Assembly: GCA_963971285.1 (NCBI GenBank)
Contig: OZ020250.1
Coordinates: forward strand, 17,636,783 to 17,700,782
From: Astropecten irregularis
Taxonomy: Eukaryota; Echinodermata; Asteroidea; Paxillosida; Astropectinidae
Reading direction: 5' to 3'
DNA length: 64,000 nt
Part shown: piece by piece, positions 46,201-61,200 of the stretch
How positions within the stretch are numbered: the first letter of the stretch is position 1
Layout: each line of letters opens with the position of its first letter
The notes under the pieces: model-generated
The model's input: only the letters and a program-made list of their open reading frames with translations
Databases searched by the model: none
Told to the model about the DNA's origin: nothing
Program-made: the position numbers and the translations under genes

Positions 46201-49200
46201 CATCTCATCCATTTAAGTATATCTTTAATTGCATGTTCTTGTCCTCTTGTCATTTAGCCTTCGATAAAGATCCTGCTAGGATCGAAACGTCAGGCCCTCC
46301 TTACTCCAAGCAGAATGAAATTAGTTGTACTGTTCTCATATTATTTATTACTGTTATTTAAAAGTTTATATTATACGTGCAATTGAAACGTCGCATTTCA
46401 TTCAATATTGTCTCTAATTTCCAAAACATACACTGTAATAGTTTGAGCTTTTAAAAAAGATATATTCACGCACTAAATGCCCAAAAGTTTTGATTAATAA
46501 TCTCCACATGATTGTGTTTGGAAACAATTTAGCACATCGAGCCTCTAAGCGATTTACGGGAATTTTATTACAGATTACAGAATTTTCACTGATTTTCAAG
46601 GGGAATAGATAAGGCAACTGAGACTTTACAAATCACTGACTTTGCCAACTGACCTAGGTTATCTACAAAATTATTTGGAATGATTTGATGATCCATTACA
46701 GGTAATATCATCATACTTTGGTTTTTGTCAACGAAATGCAGATTCATGTGCAAAAATATCAAGGAAGATGCAGTAACAGTCATGTGTGAAATTGTCAGTC
46801 CCATACGGTGCTCACTTTTTGAGAAAACAGTGAAATACGCCCACGGTATTTTAAAATCTTTTCACCGTTATTTTTTATATTCAAAAATATCAAAATTGTT
46901 TTTGGTCATTAGTTTTATCTCTTTTTTTTTTATCTCCATCTTTATACCAATGTAAGTTATACGTAAATTTGTGAAGATTTCTGTTAGGTATGATACCAAA
47001 GTATGTAGTACATTTAAGCAATACGAAAGTCTCCAATTAATAAAAATAACTGGAAAGATGCACATTAATAGATTGTAAGGCACCGAGCAACATTCTGTGT
47101 AAAATGACAGGATAATGTTATCAAATGAGACTCGCGCTTCATGAATTGAATAAAGCGATACTGTCCTTTCAGTTCAAGACTAAACAGTGGGTTGAAGTTT
47201 TCTTTTATAAAGATTCAAACAAAATGCATAATGACCTCTCAGTCATACAGCATTCGTTTGGTATCGTTTAATACAGGTTACCGACACACAAGCAACCAAC
47301 AACTCCGTAATTCTGACCCAGAACTTGTTTCCCTCCCGAGCTGAGGAGGAGGTAACACGATAGTCTAGCCATATGAATGGGAGGCGTTCCTTCAAGCTCG
47401 GAGCAAACACGGTGGGCCGGCCCGTCCATTCGCACAGCCGTCCGCCGGTATTGTCCAATTTTCACCGCCGCCAAAGGTGAACGCTTGGACCGAAGAAAAG
47501 CGCCGTAACACGGTCACATTCGCCCCCTTCATCAGCCCGCTCCACATTAGACGACGGTGGACCCCAATTTATTAATCCGCCATCCCGACACTCTTAGTTT
47601 TATTGGCAGGCTTTTTATTTTTTATATCTCTCTCTTTTTCTCTTTGTTAAGGAAATAAGAATTGCCCCGCCGGTTTCGACTTTGCCCCAAATCCCCGTCT
47701 AAAGTTTCTGTTTGATGTTTGGTGGTTTATCCATCTTCGGTAACCGGGCTAGCCGTGTGCACTTTGTGGCAAGTGAACGCGAGGCCACTGAACTAGAACA
47801 TCATGCAACAGCCGCTATTTCTTTCTCTCTTTCTTTTTTAAATACAACTTAATAAACTGCTGCAAACTGCTCATTATCAGCCAAAATAATGACCTTAAAT
47901 TTGTAAAATGCTTGGAGTTAGGAGGGCCAGGGTCGATTTCACAAAGTCCTGCGATTGATCGTAACTCGAGTTACGAAGGATAACCCATCGTCCCACATAG
48001 GGCTTCAATGCATCAAATGTCCTACGATTGATAGTAAGTTACGAAGAGTTTGGTGAAATCGACCCCTGACGCGTTTCGATCGAAGCAGAATGCTAGCAAG
48101 TTTACCCTTCGCCAGTAAAGATCTTTCTTTTTTCCTTCACAATATTCGATTTACAACTCTCCCAGGCAGTTTTCCTGCATTCTGCGTACCTGTTGCGTTT
48201 GGTATGAGCAAATTTCCATTGTTAGGAGTTTAATACCGGTAATTAATAATAACTCTGCCACACTTGCCAACTTTTATGCTGATTGCAAAATTTGTCAACA
48301 GTGACGATCCTACTTCATACTGCCATCGTTTTCGAATCGGAGGCTCAGGCTCCGTTTCAGGCTCCGGCTCCATTTCGTGAATCCATTCTAAAACAACGGG
48401 CATCAAAATCGAGACTTTTGGCTGCGGTTCTGAAGTATTTTTTCTAGTATGGAAAGGAAAACAGAGCTTCAGCTTCAATGAAAAACCACAACCTATATTT
48501 TCAGCATATGGATGACGGAACTGGAGCCTGAGCCTGAGCCTAAGCCTCCGTTTCGAAAAGGCCCAAAATAACGAGCATAGGCAACGTACACTCCATCACC
48601 AATGTGACTCGAATTTATAAAACATGAAATAGTCGTTTGCATATGACATGATGCAAAGTCACTGAAGAGTAGATAAAAATGTTCAGATAGTAACAATATC
48701 ACCTCATCTTGACACCTGCATACTACAAAGCACGCCGCGTCGCTTATCTATTTTTTCAAGCAATGTTAGTGCAATATATTTGCACAATTAGATCTACATA
48801 ATTATTTACTTAATTCTTGCGAAACGATGGATGCTGCGGTCCACCTTTTGGATGTTTAACACATGCAGTTGCTGAGCAGTCTCCAAAAGAATCTCTTATC
48901 TTCACAACTTTCTCGAAAATTCTTGCCAGGGTGATTTGAACGGCAAACCGAGAGTTCTGAAATAAGGCATAATCCCTGCCGACACACCCTTTCGGCTTTT
49001 ACCGCCAACTTTCTCGATCCTGTCAACTTTTAACACTTTTCGGTCGGATAAAAGGGAATGACACGAAAGTTTAATTATCAGATTTTGCTCTTGGTTTTCA
49101 GCCGTGATTTTGACTAATCCGTTGCCACTAAGCAAACAGATTGACAACTTTGTTTTTCTGTTGTATTAAAAGTAGTGGGGTGTGAGCCTTCTCAAAGGGA

Positions 49201-52200
49201 CTGGAAAAAAACAAACATGGTACCACATCATTTGTGAACGAAAATATTCTTATTACAGACGAACGATTTCTTCATTCGAACTTCTGAAAACTAACACCAC
49301 TTTTGCGAAATTCATAACGAGTTATCGAGAGAGCCTGTGTTAGTTATCAAGGCTCTTCTCAAATTCTCTTTACTCAAAAATGCGCAAAGTCAGTATACAA
49401 GTGTTTACCACGAGGAATTAGGCACCCTACCTATAAGTCAAGTGACCTTGTTGTCAAACAATGTACAAATGAGAACATTGAAAATGCCACAAACCACTTA
49501 GGCCTACACATTCGAAATCTCTTTACAAATTTGACGAAATGTCACAGCGTGTTTATCTATGGAAGTGCTGGGTACCAGTCTAAGCACTGGTGTTCTTTAT
49601 GGAAGGTGGTACTATCAACAGGAAATGTATAAGAAAGGAAAGTGACTAAATACTCAAATTCGTTTGAAAGCAGTGCGTGCAAATTACATCTCTCCCACAA
49701 CATGTATGGTATAGCATAGCTGCCACTTTTCCTATTTCATGTATTATGCGATTGTCTGGCATGGCACAAGCTTGCCTTTTTGACTAGGCCTTTTCACGCG
49801 TTATTTTCTGTTTGCTTGTTTTTATTTCAGATCCCCATTGTCCCCCATTCAACACTGCAACAATTCACAGCAGTGACTGACACGTTGCTAATCCATTGAG
49901 CTTACAAAAAGTGTTCGGCATGCTTGCTTTAGTGAGTTTTCCTTTTCCCCCATATACACGCACACCATCACCCATACCAGATTCTCTTGGCCAACTTGAC
50001 GTGACACAAGAAAGTTGCGTAAGCAACCTGCCACTCTTTAGAAAACACAATCGAATTCTATATTCGGATGTTTTTCTATAAAACTCAAAAACCTGGCAAT
50101 CAACATGTCATGTATGTCGATCATCGTAAGTAAGTCGTAAAGTTCCTTCAGAGAAAAACCACAAATATTACCGGTGTAATTATAATTATGAACTTAAGAT
50201 AAATAGGCCTAAGTCCTTCTGGACGATGCATAAGAAAATGACCTCAGGGTGATTTGATATATGATTGACATAAAATTATGAACGTCTCAATGATGCATTA
50301 TAGGCCTACCACTCCAAACTGAAATTAAATTTAACGTTTTTGAGTGAAGGATGTAACTACGCATAGCCTGATGAGTCATAATTTATATTTGATCATGCAC
50401 AAGCGAGCAAGCATACAATTATGCAAGTTTAGTGATTCTTTAAACTTAAAGGCAATTTGAATACATTGTATATTTACCCTTCTCTCTATAATGCCAAAGA
50501 GTGGAAATACCACTCGTTTAGAATTCGAGTTGTCCTTCATATGGCTCTTGAAAAAGAGTGGTGGATATTTCACTCTTTTGGAGTGGTTTTCACTCTGGGC
50601 CAGAGTGACAAAATCAATCCAAACGATGCAAACTTCACTCTAAAAGAGTGGAAGACAACTCGAAAAAGAGTTGTCCCTCATGTGGCTCTTCAAAGAGTGG
50701 CTTTTAAATCTTTTGCATTTAGAGAGTTCATTTCTGAGCGATATTTAAGATGACATTTTACTTTGCCGAACCATGTTTCTGAATCAGAGACTTCGTTTGG
50801 TGTTGATAAGTTATCTTTGCTGACCGAACGAGCGTTGCACTGACTGAAATGACTTGCCATCTTATAATTTTATTAAAGCTTTGTTGCTCCGACCAAAACC
50901 TATAGCCGTACCTCAGAGAACGAGAATACGAGAAATGTTAGCCTTGCCGAATGTTTCCCAAATTCCCAATACTGTAACCTCAAAGTACTGTCGCTTCGAA
51001 TAACCGACCGTTAAATTTACGATTATTCGGATATTACAATGTAGTGTCACGGCACAAGTTAATGAGAAGGCACCATGGTCGACTATAACATGCAGACTAT
51101 TGGCAAAGGGAGATTGCATAATTATACCATACCAGCTGACTACACTATTGGTCATTGGCAGAAAGTTTAACAAGTTTTCACTGGTAGCCAATAAACTGAT
51201 CATGGTTTGACCATGGTTTAACATTGACCAATGGCGAGGATTGTGAGCTTGTTGTGTTGACCAACAAGTTATACATTCATTACATTATACATTATACGTT
51301 AATTAAGGTCAATAATTGTTTTGTTAAAGGTAACGTCATACTTTGGTAGCATACCAAAACAGAAATCTTCACAGATATTTTGCATATAACTTACAGGGTA
51401 TAAAGATGGTGCTGGTAGAAACATACCGTTAAAATGTTTCTGCCTGAAATGCTGTATTTATCCAGAAAAGAGTAAAACCAAAGACCCAAATTGAATTGTG
51501 ATGTCAGGGAGATCAAAACTCCTGTGAATAGATTTGAAAATACCTTGAGCGTTTTACACCGTTTTCCCAAAAAGTTGGCACTGTATCGTCCTGGGAATTT
51601 CACAGATGACTGTTACTGTATCTGTCTTTATATGAATCTGCATATTTTCTCTGGCAATAACCAAAGTATGAAGTTAACTTTAAGCCGTGCAAGGAAAGAC
51701 GGAAACAATGACCCCGAATGGGCCCCACGAACTGACCAATACTGTAAAGGCTGTTGTTATGTTGAGCACAATTGGGTACAGACTTCAGCGAAATATGCCT
51801 TATTCATGGTTCATCCATCTTGTCACCTTCCTTGTAAACCCTTCGGAAAAGATAACACCAATTCTAAAAAAGAAAACGGGTACCAGACTATTTTGAATCC
51901 AAGCCACGGTTTGATTGCACTGCTTCGAATGCAAGGGCCAATTTCATGGCGCTGCTTAGCACAAACATTTGCTAAGCATGACATGTCTGTCTCAATAAAA
52001 ACAGAGTTAACAACCAAATTTCTATGTGTTGTGTACCGTTTATGATTGTTCTTTGGCTGTTGTTCACTGACCATGAATTTTTTAACGGTGGTTTGTTTTA
52101 TTGGGCAAGACATTTTTGTGCTAAGCAAATTTTTGTGCTTAGCAGCTCCATGAAATTGGCACCAAGATGGATGCACCATGAATAAGGCCTATTTGTATGT

Positions 52201-55200
52201 GTTCCTCATCCCGTTCTTTCAAAAAAGAAGAAAAACGAGTTAGCTAGCTAGCACAGTCATTGCGCAATCACATAATGGATGCCATTTGGATTAACATTTG
52301 TTTTTATTTAAATCATTTGAGGGAAGGAGACTGCGTGTGAGATAACATAGAACTATCATAAATAGAAGGTTTACATTCAGCCACCACAAAATGTCCTTGA
52401 TATGTATGCGATACGGACACACAATTTTAGAGAAGATAACTGCAATGCGTTGATGAGTAACATTATCAGAAACCTGACCTCGATTTACAGACAGTTATCA
52501 ATGCAAAATCCCATAAACATAATCCACTGACAGCCTGCAATATATCATGAGTCAATATTTATGAATGGTTAATTACAGCTAAGACAACGTGTTCATAATA
52601 GGACCCGGTGATTTACAGCGTTAGTCTGGGCTCACAGTCATCCTTAATACCGGAAGGAAATGAAGGCTAAATTTATCGGAAGAATCATGCATAATTTAAG
52701 AAATGCGATCCATCATTATTTTACGATCTGTTGCGACTCGGAGCTGATCATTGAGTAAACTTGTCCCATATTTTTTTTATACGGGAATGGTTTTTCAACC
52801 ATGCATGGCTTTTTTTTTTTATCCTTAATTGTTTGCATGTTTGGCTTTGTCTCTGAAACCAAGACCAAGCCCTAAACAAGAATAGTTGGCATTTGTGTGT
52901 ACCTACTACTTAGCCGATAACCTCAGATCAACATCAGAACAGACCCGAGACAAAGACCGACTTTGACCCGGGTCAAAACACAGAGTATAGGCCTTAGTTT
53001 TCACACGACGCTAAAAAAACTCCTCTCAACCATTGAGCAATTATCTCATGGTTGCGAAACCTTACAAAAGTGTCATCGTGTGAAAGGACACCAAATGCTT
53101 GAGAGTGACCGACGTCCCTGGTGAATCCTTGAGAGATTTTGACCGAGGTCCAGACCCATCAGAGAATTTCTCTCGGTGTCTCCGATCGATGACTTGAGTT
53201 GGACTCGGGTCAAACTTCGGTGTTTGACTCGGGTCAAGAACGGAGTTTGAATGGGGTCAGCAACTATATAGACTGACCCGGTTTGGGAGTTGACGCGGAA
53301 AATTAGGCTCATGAGGGCTTGAGTTCAAAACGAACGGAATCAAACGGAGGAATTATAACTGACAGTCTGACAGCAGAATATTTTGCTACCAATTTACAGC
53401 GTTAAGGTGAGAAGTCAAGTCTTGGACGCCCACAATCAGAAGTATACAGGCCTACGTTTGGAGATTTTATAGGCTACGTAATCTTGAGCCGCCCAACTGG
53501 TTTAGGGGGCGAATTTTGTTTTAAAAGGGGGCACGCCTTTTATCTTTGCTAGCCTTGTTCCTCTGGTACAATTCGAACAAACGAACTTGGAGGATAAAAG
53601 ACTGGCCAATTATTCAGTCTCTCGGAGCAAGAGTCTGTAGGGTCTATTTTTAAATCTCTACAAATTGGGACCTGACGGCCGAAGATCAACAGTAGCCGAT
53701 TTTAAGTCCCCTTGTTCACATTATAGCCCCCCTCCCCCGACACCCCTCGGGTATTCCGGTCGTAGAAGCCTGCTGCCATGAGCTATAGCGTAGAAGGATT
53801 TCAAGTCCCACCTGTAAAAATGAACTTGAATCGATTTTCTTTTCTGCATTTTATCCCCCCCCCCTTCTTCCTGAAGGAAAGGGTTATTATAGAAGAAAAA
53901 AAAGAGAAGAAACTTGGTCTAGTTTCTAATCAGTCACGGGAAAAATCACAAGCTCTTTTGTTAAGCGGTACTGACGGAGTGCTAACGAGTGTTGTTGTAG
54001 GACCATGTCCCCCTAATTCACGGCCATTGTGAGGGACTTTTCTGCCTGGCTGGCCCACAACCCCGCCTCACTCGTTTTCCCTGACAGTTTCTCGCCCTCG
54101 GTTCCCCTTTTTAATAGCTCAAACGAGGTGGACGAATTCTCTCCCCCTTCAAATCTTTTTTTAACCGGTTACTGGTTGTGACATATTTTCTGCCTCCTGA
54201 TACAGTGATGTCATTCAGGAAGTGGTTTGGTAATTATGACTGCGGTGGATTGTGGAGTGATAGACAGGTAAAATGTGGCAGAAGATGTGCGTTGACTTGC
54301 AGCAAAGTGCAGTCGACGTTTCGGTTTTTTTTATCTCGAAAGAGAATTGAAGCAAAATCCTAAAAGTCCCTGCCAGAATCATGGTCAGAAATTGAAAAGG
54401 GAACTTTACAGGTAATATCTTACTTTGGTTTTTGTCAAAGAAGTACAGATTCATGGGCAAAAATATCAAGGAAGAAACACTAACACAATAACAGTCATCT
54501 GTGAAATTTTCATTTCTTAAGTCTTTTCTCTTTTATTTTTTATTTTAAAAAGATCAAAATTGTTCTTGGTCATTGGTTTGACTCTTTTCTGGATAAATAC
54601 AGCATTTCAGGCAGAAACAAATTTACGGTATGATTCTGCCATCCCCATCTTTATACCCTGTAAGTTATAGGTAAATTTGTGGAGATTTCTGTTTCGGTAT
54701 GTGCTACCAAAGTATGATAGTACCTTTAATTGTTGATATACACATCGTTGGTGCATGCCCAACGTGCATCTGTAATATTATGTTTGCCTGTTGTATACCA
54801 AATACAGTATAAAATGTTTGCTGTTTGTTTGTTTCAATGTTTGTTTTACAGGCCTATACCTTTAATTTGATTGCTGTAAATATGACGTGTGTATTAATTA
54901 TTCACTGACATAACGTCCTACCTCTCCAGTAATTGTGGCTTTGCCAAGCTGCTTTGCGTCGGTACTGATTTTTTTCGCTTAGTGAAGATAAATCATGATT
55001 CGCTTGTCAGACGATTTCCTGTGTGACGCGTTGAGGACGGCGAATGTGCGATAGGCTCTCGTTCACAGTACTGCAAGAGGGAGCGACCAATTAGTGTACT
55101 GTATGTGTTAAACCAATCTCAGTGACGCACGTGGCTTGGGTCACGTGTCCTGTGGTAGCACAGTTTGAAATGTTCCTTGGTGCCACGTGGTGGGTAGAGA

Positions 55201-58200
55201 GAGCGAGTCACCTTTTTTATGGTGGTTTCCGTATAGCATCGATTAAAATGCGCGCGTAGCAAGCCATTATGAGTTGATCTGATTGCGCAACGAACGAGGA
55301 GAAGTATTAATGGTGTGGTAATAGAAAGGCAATGCATAGCCGATCCATAGATTAATCAATCGATCGATTACCTAATCAATCAATCAATCAAAGTTGCTGT
55401 AGGCCTATTTATACCAGAAATTAGTAAAACAAAACCTGAAAACATTTTTGATCTCGGGGTAAGATCAAAACCATTCTTTATGTTTCATAAGAAAACAATT
55501 GAGTCGGGTTTTTACTATTTCTCGTCATTTAGATGTCCGATTGAGCTCATGTTTTCACAGGTTTATTATTCCATGTACATGTTTGATTAGACAAAGTGTA
55601 AGTGCTGTTCTGTGACCTTTACCAATCATGTATTATACCTTTAAAGACACAAAAGGAACAAATTCCAAAGCCGTAGTGTTTTTGCAGTTTGCCCTCATAT
55701 AAATTCCCGCCATACAACCATACAAAACATGTGAATCGCAATGGCGCATGGCCACAGCAGTTAAACGTGAGCAATCTCGGCATAAAACACATCAAATGGC
55801 GTTAATGGCCAATAACTTCACCTAATAGCTTTATGGGCTAAAACCAAATAATAAATTCACCATCCCTGATATAAGAAAATAAAACACACAAATCTGATAT
55901 GACCCGACCCAGTAAGACTCTGGACCTCTCAACCGGCCTAGAGTTATACTTGCAGTCATTTCCTATCAATATTCTTTGATCTTTGGACTCCGTGTTGGAT
56001 CCCTGTCATCGGCGACTATGTAGGCCTAGCCCCAACGGCAATCTAGGGGGCCGTTATTAACTAACTCCTCGACGGGACCTAGTAAACAAACGGATGTTCA
56101 ATGCCCCTATAAATAAAATAACTGTGTCCTAAATACACGGATTTTTTTTTGTTAACGTCTGGTGCCACTGTCCCATGATGTACATTGTATATATTGGTTT
56201 CTTTTTATAGCCTCGCTTGTACATGTAATCAAGGGTTCCTCATATTTTGCAGAGAGATATGACTTCTAGCGCCAGTGTGGCGGTCTCGTGTACAGGTGTC
56301 GCGAGTCGCGAGCTAAAATTACTTCTCAAAAATAGACACATTTTCATTTTTTGTCTGTAATAATAGTATATGCATGCCTTACGGCATGTTCTGCGGGACG
56401 GGAAGTGTACCAATCGAGACGTCGAGATGGCCTCGTCAATGAGCCGACAGTTTTGTTTGGCATCGCACACACGATTTCAGGCCGGTTGATGAGTTATATC
56501 CTTTAGGAAAAAAGTTCACGTTTCTGAAAACATTGAGACGGTGAATTTGATCAGACCTATAGTCATAATTTCACAAGTCATGCACTCGCTGCTAGATATG
56601 ACTGAAATTAATTTTTGAAATAATGATCATCACAGCTAAATGTGGGTTTATAGTTTAAAGGTATAATACATGATTGGTGAAGGTCACAGAACAGCACTCA
56701 CACTTTGTCTGATCAAACATGTACATGAAATAATAAACCTGTGAAAATACATCTGAGTCACGAGAAAACAGCGAAAATCCGACTCGATTTTACTTATAAA
56801 ACATAACGAATGGTTTTGATCTTACCCCGAGATCAAAACTGCTTTTGTTCTTTGTTTGACTAATTTCTGGATAAATGCACCTTTTTTCAGGCGGAAATAT
56901 TTTAACAGTATGTTTCTACCAGCACCATCTTCATGCACTGAAAGTTATACGTAAATCTGTTAAAAGTTCTGTTTGGGTATATGTTACCAATCCTGTACTG
57001 TACCTTTAAATATTCAGTTCTGATGTTCTATAATAAGATACTGATGAAAGTTGTAGAAACAGTTAATGATATTGTTCTCTTATTAGAGAAATTTGACGTG
57101 CCAACTAGCAGTCAGATGCTCAATGCATTTAGCTCAACAGACCTCACCACACCCGGGCTCATGTGTGCTTGTCTAACCTTGTTTGAACAACAAACCAAGG
57201 AAGCCTTTTCAGAAAAAAACCCACCTCTGACAAGTAAAGCCCCAGAACTGATCTTTTGTACACTCAACCATAAGAAACGGTCGACAATTATCGCCTTGGT
57301 GCTGATGTAAGGGCTGATGAGCCAATAAGTGGACTGGGCCTTTTGTCACCGAGAAGTAACGGTTAGCTGGCAAAATTGCCACAAGTGGCAGTGAACTTTG
57401 GGGGCCATACAGGGTCAAGGATCAAGAAATCTAGTACTGGTCAATGGTCATCTGTATAGTCCGGCCGTGTTTAGCCATATTCGTCCATTAGGTCATCTCA
57501 AATCTCAATACAGTATTCACATGCAGGAAAAATATACGGTTGCAATTTCTTTTCGCGGAATTAAACGTGGGCGTGCAATTCAATAACATTTTTCAAAGAT
57601 TCTTTCACAATTGTTAAAGATAATAGGCCTATCATACTTTGATTCTTGTAAGAAAATACAGATTCATGGGCAAAAATATCAGGTAAGATACAGTAACAGT
57701 CATCTGTGAAAATTCCAGTCTCATAAGGTGCCCACTTTTTGATAAAACAGTGGAAAACGGCCACAGTATTTCTTAAGTCTTTTCTCTTTTATGTTTGGTC
57801 TTTAAAAGATAAAAAAATCATTTTGGTCACCGGTTTTACTCTTTTCTGAATAAATACAGTATATCAGGCAGAAACATTTTAAACGGTATGTTTCTAACAT
57901 TACCATCTTTATACCCTGTAAGTTATAGGTAAATCTCTGAAGATTTCTGATTTGGTTTCATACCAAAGTTTGATTGTACCTTTAATATAAAAGATATGAA
58001 TAATTATGGCTTCAAAGGAAAGATGGGTGATTTTCGTCAGCATTGCACTTCTAGAATTTGTACTTCTAATGGCAAATCGTACTGAAATTAAGGCTGTATT
58101 AATTTTTCTTACCTGGCCATAAACCCACAGCTAAGACAGTGATTCTGGTACCAAAACTTTCATTAAAAACCAAACTTTGTCGTTGAATTAGCACAACACT

Positions 58201-61200
58201 TTCAACCCGCACTGAATATTGCCAGTCGTGTCACGTTAGTCTCGATTGGTTGGGAAAAATGGACTAAGAAATCTACCTCAAATAATACGAATCTAGGGCA
58301 TGGCTTTGAATGAGCATAATCCAACAATTGAAAATTTCATTTCCAGTTTTGTCTGATTGTGATACCGCCCTGCAGTTTTTTTTTTCATGTCAAAAGTGTT
58401 TTAAGGTACAGTAAAGGATTGGAAACAGGCATTTACAAAAATGTTCACAGATTTATGTATATCTTTCAGGGTATGAAGATGGTGCTGGTAGAAACATACC
58501 GTTAAATTATTTCAAACCGAAATAGTGTATTTATCCAGAAATTAGTCAAACAAAGACCAAAAACAGTTTTGTTCTCGGGGTAAGATCAAAACCATTCGTT
58601 GGGTTTTTTTAGAACAATTGAGTCGGGTTTTCGCTATTTTCTCGTGACTCAGATGACCGAATGAGCTCAAATTGTCACAGGTTTATCATTACATGTATGT
58701 TTCATCAGACGAAGTGCGAGTGCTGTTTTGAGGCTTTTACTACATGTATTATACCTTTAAGGCCTATTTGGTAATTTTTCTAAAATCACTCTTCTCGCAA
58801 TAAAATAACTAATTGGTGGAGTCTAAAAACGTTGAATGGTTCTTTTTGCTTTGTTTCTAAGGGAAAAGGAACCAAATTTACCATTTTCGTTTCATGACTA
58901 CAACTTTTGAGTTGTCAGTGGAAACTTCGTTTTGGAAACTTCTGCTATGAAGGCCTATACACGCGCGTGATCTTGGGGTTCCCTGAGCCCCACATAACAG
59001 CCTTTGCCCTAACCACGAACAGAACGGCGGACAATGCAAGGTGATTCACAAAAGCTGACAAAATATTTTCACTTCATTTCCATATTTAAACCCTCAGTGT
59101 TAGCGCAAGGGCAACGCTTGATCGCCTCGGCAAACGAAACGAACACCCTCGTCTGGCGACCGTAAGTCGCCGGCCCTGACAAAGCTCAAACCCCGGTATG
59201 GCCTTTTGAGCTTTTCTCTCGTCCTGCGAGAACTTTGAAAGCTTTTTTTTTCTCCCTCTTTCTTTAGTCCTTCTTCTTCTTTTACCAGTTCCCCCCCTAA
59301 AAAACATATTTACTGTCCCTAATCTGATTTTATTAGAAATCCATTTAGCGGATAGTTAAGCAACTCCCTAGAATACCAGCCACAGTCCTACGGTTGGACT
59401 AAGTACACAAACCCACACAACACACAGCACTCGCTCACCTCACATATTTGGTTCGTTTGTTTGATGGCAAAGTCAACACTTTACTTGCGGTCTTTAACTC
59501 CCGGCCATTATAGACTTTATACATAACATATTAACCCCTAAATAACACACTGGGGGTATTTGATCTGCTGGCCGAATCATAATGATAACACATGGCATAT
59601 CAGCTGGCCTTCATGTCGAAAGAATAAGAGAAAATCTTCATCTAGTCACACATGATTCCATGTTCCAATCAATGCCAATTGGATATTTCATAAATCCAAG
59701 TAATAATAATGACTCATTAGAAACTCTTTTCAGCCCACTGGATCAGGCTGTTCATCAAACACATTCCCCTCTTTGCATAATCTTGGCACATTGTACAGAA
59801 TGTACACAACACTGAATACAATATAATTGACGTTAAAAGGTACAGTACAGCATTGGTAACATACCCAAACAGAAATGTTCACATCAGTATAACTTTCAGG
59901 ATATGAAGATGGTGCTGGTAGAAACATACTGTTACAATATTTTCACCTGAAATGCTGTATTTATCCAGAAATTTGTCAAACAACGACCGAATACAGTTTT
60001 GATCTCGGGGTGAGATCAAAACTCCTGTGAAAAGATTTGAAAATATCATGAGTGCAGTTTCCGATGATGACATGAGCTGAACATTTCACAGGTTTGTTTC
60101 TTATTCCATGGCAATTATTATGAACCTTTTGCAACTGTTCTGCTACCTTTACCAATCCTGTATTTTGCCTTTAACACATCGTTAAAGGTATAATACATGA
60201 TTGGTATAAATGGTTGCACTCACACCTTGCCTAATCTAACATGTACATGAAATGATAAACCTGTACAGATTTGAGCTCAATCTGACATCTGCGTCACGAG
60301 AAAATATCGAAAACCCGACTCAGTTTTTCTTATAAAACATACTGAATGGTTTTGATCTTACCCCGAGATCAAAACTGTTTTCGGCCTTTGTTTGACTAAT
60401 TTCTGGATAAATACCCCATTTCAGACGGAAATGTGCTAACTACCAACACCATCTTCATACTCTGAAAGTTATACGTAAATCTAAATCTGTGAACATTTCT
60501 GTTTGGGTATGTTACCAAATCCTGTACTGTACCTTTAAGAGACTTTCTCTGGCAATTTTCCTTACCCACTCCCCACTCCAACCAACCACTCAAACATTGA
60601 GTTACCATGATAGCCGGAATCTAGTCGTCCTCTAACCTAGGTTTGTCCAAGACAGCATCACTTCTGCCAGTGTGAATATGACAGCTTACATGTAAGCCAA
60701 GCTTCCTTGATGTATACTTGTCCGTCAGTCCCATCCTACTCCCCCTCCATCTTTCCCGCCCCTCCTCCGTCAAGCAAACCCCATGCAGTGAAATCATTAT
60801 GGCTAAATCATGACGGTGCCTTACTAAGTTGTTGCGATTTGGAGACAAGTCTAAGAAGGCATCACAGGCAATACATCAAACTTTAAAGGAGACGTCATTA
60901 TTATCCAAATATCATCGGGGGGAAAGGGACTGAAATGTTCGACAATATCATGACTTTACACAAAGCTATAGAAGAGTAAACGATTCAAGAGGAAACAAAT
61001 ACAATTGTGTATATTTTAATGAGCAAAATGTGATTCAACCTGTATTCTTTTGATCTTAATCAATGGTGATAAAGAAATGCATTGCGTTGTTATCCAAAAA
61101 CTTTGATAATTTGGGCTGAGTGTGTGAGTCTTCCATTTTGAAATCATCGGGGCCACAGGCCTGGTTTCTTGCTGAAACAAACTGCATGATTGGATATATT

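Noticed and set aside
51491-52045. Plus-strand 184-residue frame
   Set aside because: It runs through parts of two different MITEs and the spacer between them.
53073-53312. Possible small gene in the GACCCGGGTCAA-rich region
   Set aside because: The frame follows a short repetitive word pattern and lacks splice or protein features.
57310-57345. Second hammerhead at GGGCTGATGAGCC
   Set aside because: CTGATGA is present but no helix II with a following GAAA box can be drawn.
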